From CAYIBZ01 sp964361795 (GTDB lineage: Bacteria; Patescibacteriota; Minisyncoccia; UBA6257; WO2-44-18), in assembly GCA_964361795.1 (NCBI GenBank), contig CAYIBZ010000016.1:1-12817 (forward strand): a stretch of 12,817 nucleotides of DNA, given 5' to 3'. Made by a program: the position numbers and the translations under genes. Positions 12,702 through 12,817 of the stretch are shown here, in pieces. Position 1 is the first letter of the stretch. Every line of letters starts with the position of its first letter. The notes under the pieces are model-generated. The model did no database searches, was not told the DNA's origin, and saw nothing but the letters and a program-made list of their open reading frames with translations.

Positions 12702-12817
12702 CTAAGGCGCGCATTGTTTATACTGGCTATTAAACTTATCCAATTTTTCATCCGTGTGTTCTGCAATTCCATTTACTAAGCTTTGCGTGTCTTCCAATTT
12801 TTGATTTGCTTTTTCCG
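12702..12817 (-). CDS. C-terminal fragment of an unrecognised protein (runs off the window)
   Basis: The minus strand has an open frame from the window edge to a TAG at 12704-12702, giving 37 residues: EKANQKLEDTQSLVNGIAEH then TDEKLDKFNSQYKQCAP. The sequence is charged and helical, like the end of a coiled coil, with one cysteine near the end. The frame is supported by its position in the array, only 14 bp before the VirB6-like start, and by the other two minus-strand frames being closed by stops. It is probably the upstream gene of the same operon; its identity cannot be seen. Confidence 0.6.
   Translation of the reverse strand, partial: EKANQKLEDTQSLVNGIAEHTDEKLDKFNSQYKQCAP

Noticed and set aside
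1..12817. tRNA, rRNA or riboswitch
   Set aside because: No cloverleaf, rRNA-like or riboswitch-like sequence was recognised in the short intergenic stretches.

Overview
The window looks like part of a Candidate Phyla Radiation (Patescibacteria, probably Parcubacteria-like) draft genome. The clues are a DnaA/DnaN pair, a short YidC and a small KH-R3H protein beside a long operon of the reduced type IV secretion (T4SS)-like kind common in that radiation (VirB6-like, PrgI, split TraC/VirB4, VirB2-like pilin). AT-rich starts without Shine-Dalgarno sequences and dispersed palindromes that also lie inside coding regions fit this. The assignment is inferred from gene content; there is no rRNA in the window. 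The sequence is a scaffold with three 100-N gaps.

Layout: 1-106 is a repeat-rich non-coding tail behind dnaN. dnaN (107-1228) and dnaA (1399-2781) lie on the minus strand in the order dnaA then dnaN. The 170-bp spacer between them has a perfect DnaA box, a TAG-triplet run resembling DnaA-trios and an AT-rich stretch, so it is a good oriC candidate. Two more DnaA-box-like sites lie upstream of dnaA at the edge of the first gap (2861-2960). Beyond that gap, yidC (5' end missing) and a jag/khpB-like gene run on the plus strand. This is the familiar dnaA / (rpmH-rnpA)-yidC-jag neighbourhood, with rpmH and rnpA absent or hidden in the gap.

From 3868 to the window end every gene is on the minus strand in one compact array. 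In transcription order: C-terminus of an unknown gene, VirB6/TrbL-like membrane protein, a proline-rich unknown, PrgI-family protein, TraC/VirB4 N-terminal-domain protein, VirB4 ATPase, a secreted Ig-like protein, a VirB2-like pilin with a long coiled-coil extension, and a membrane-anchored beta-propeller-like protein. Spacings are -4 to +18 bp except at one inserted element. The set suggests an envelope-spanning channel or pilus: VirB4 supplies energy, VirB6 and PrgI form inner-membrane parts, and the pilin and anchored proteins lie outside. No VirD4 coupling protein or relaxase is visible, so the substrate is unknown.

The points most worth attention are: (1) a ~128-bp element with perfect 15-bp terminal inverted repeats inserted exactly at the VirB4 start codon, with an apparent ATGA target duplication that recreates the start; (2) a family of ~26-30-bp palindromes, one intergenic and three within T4SS genes, where they add peptides such as SFAKAAEG; (3) two of the three gaps are assembly artefacts flanked by identical 55-bp copies, and collapsing them restores a 250-aa and a 178-aa gene; (4) a heptanucleotide repeat just after the start codon of the Ig-like protein.
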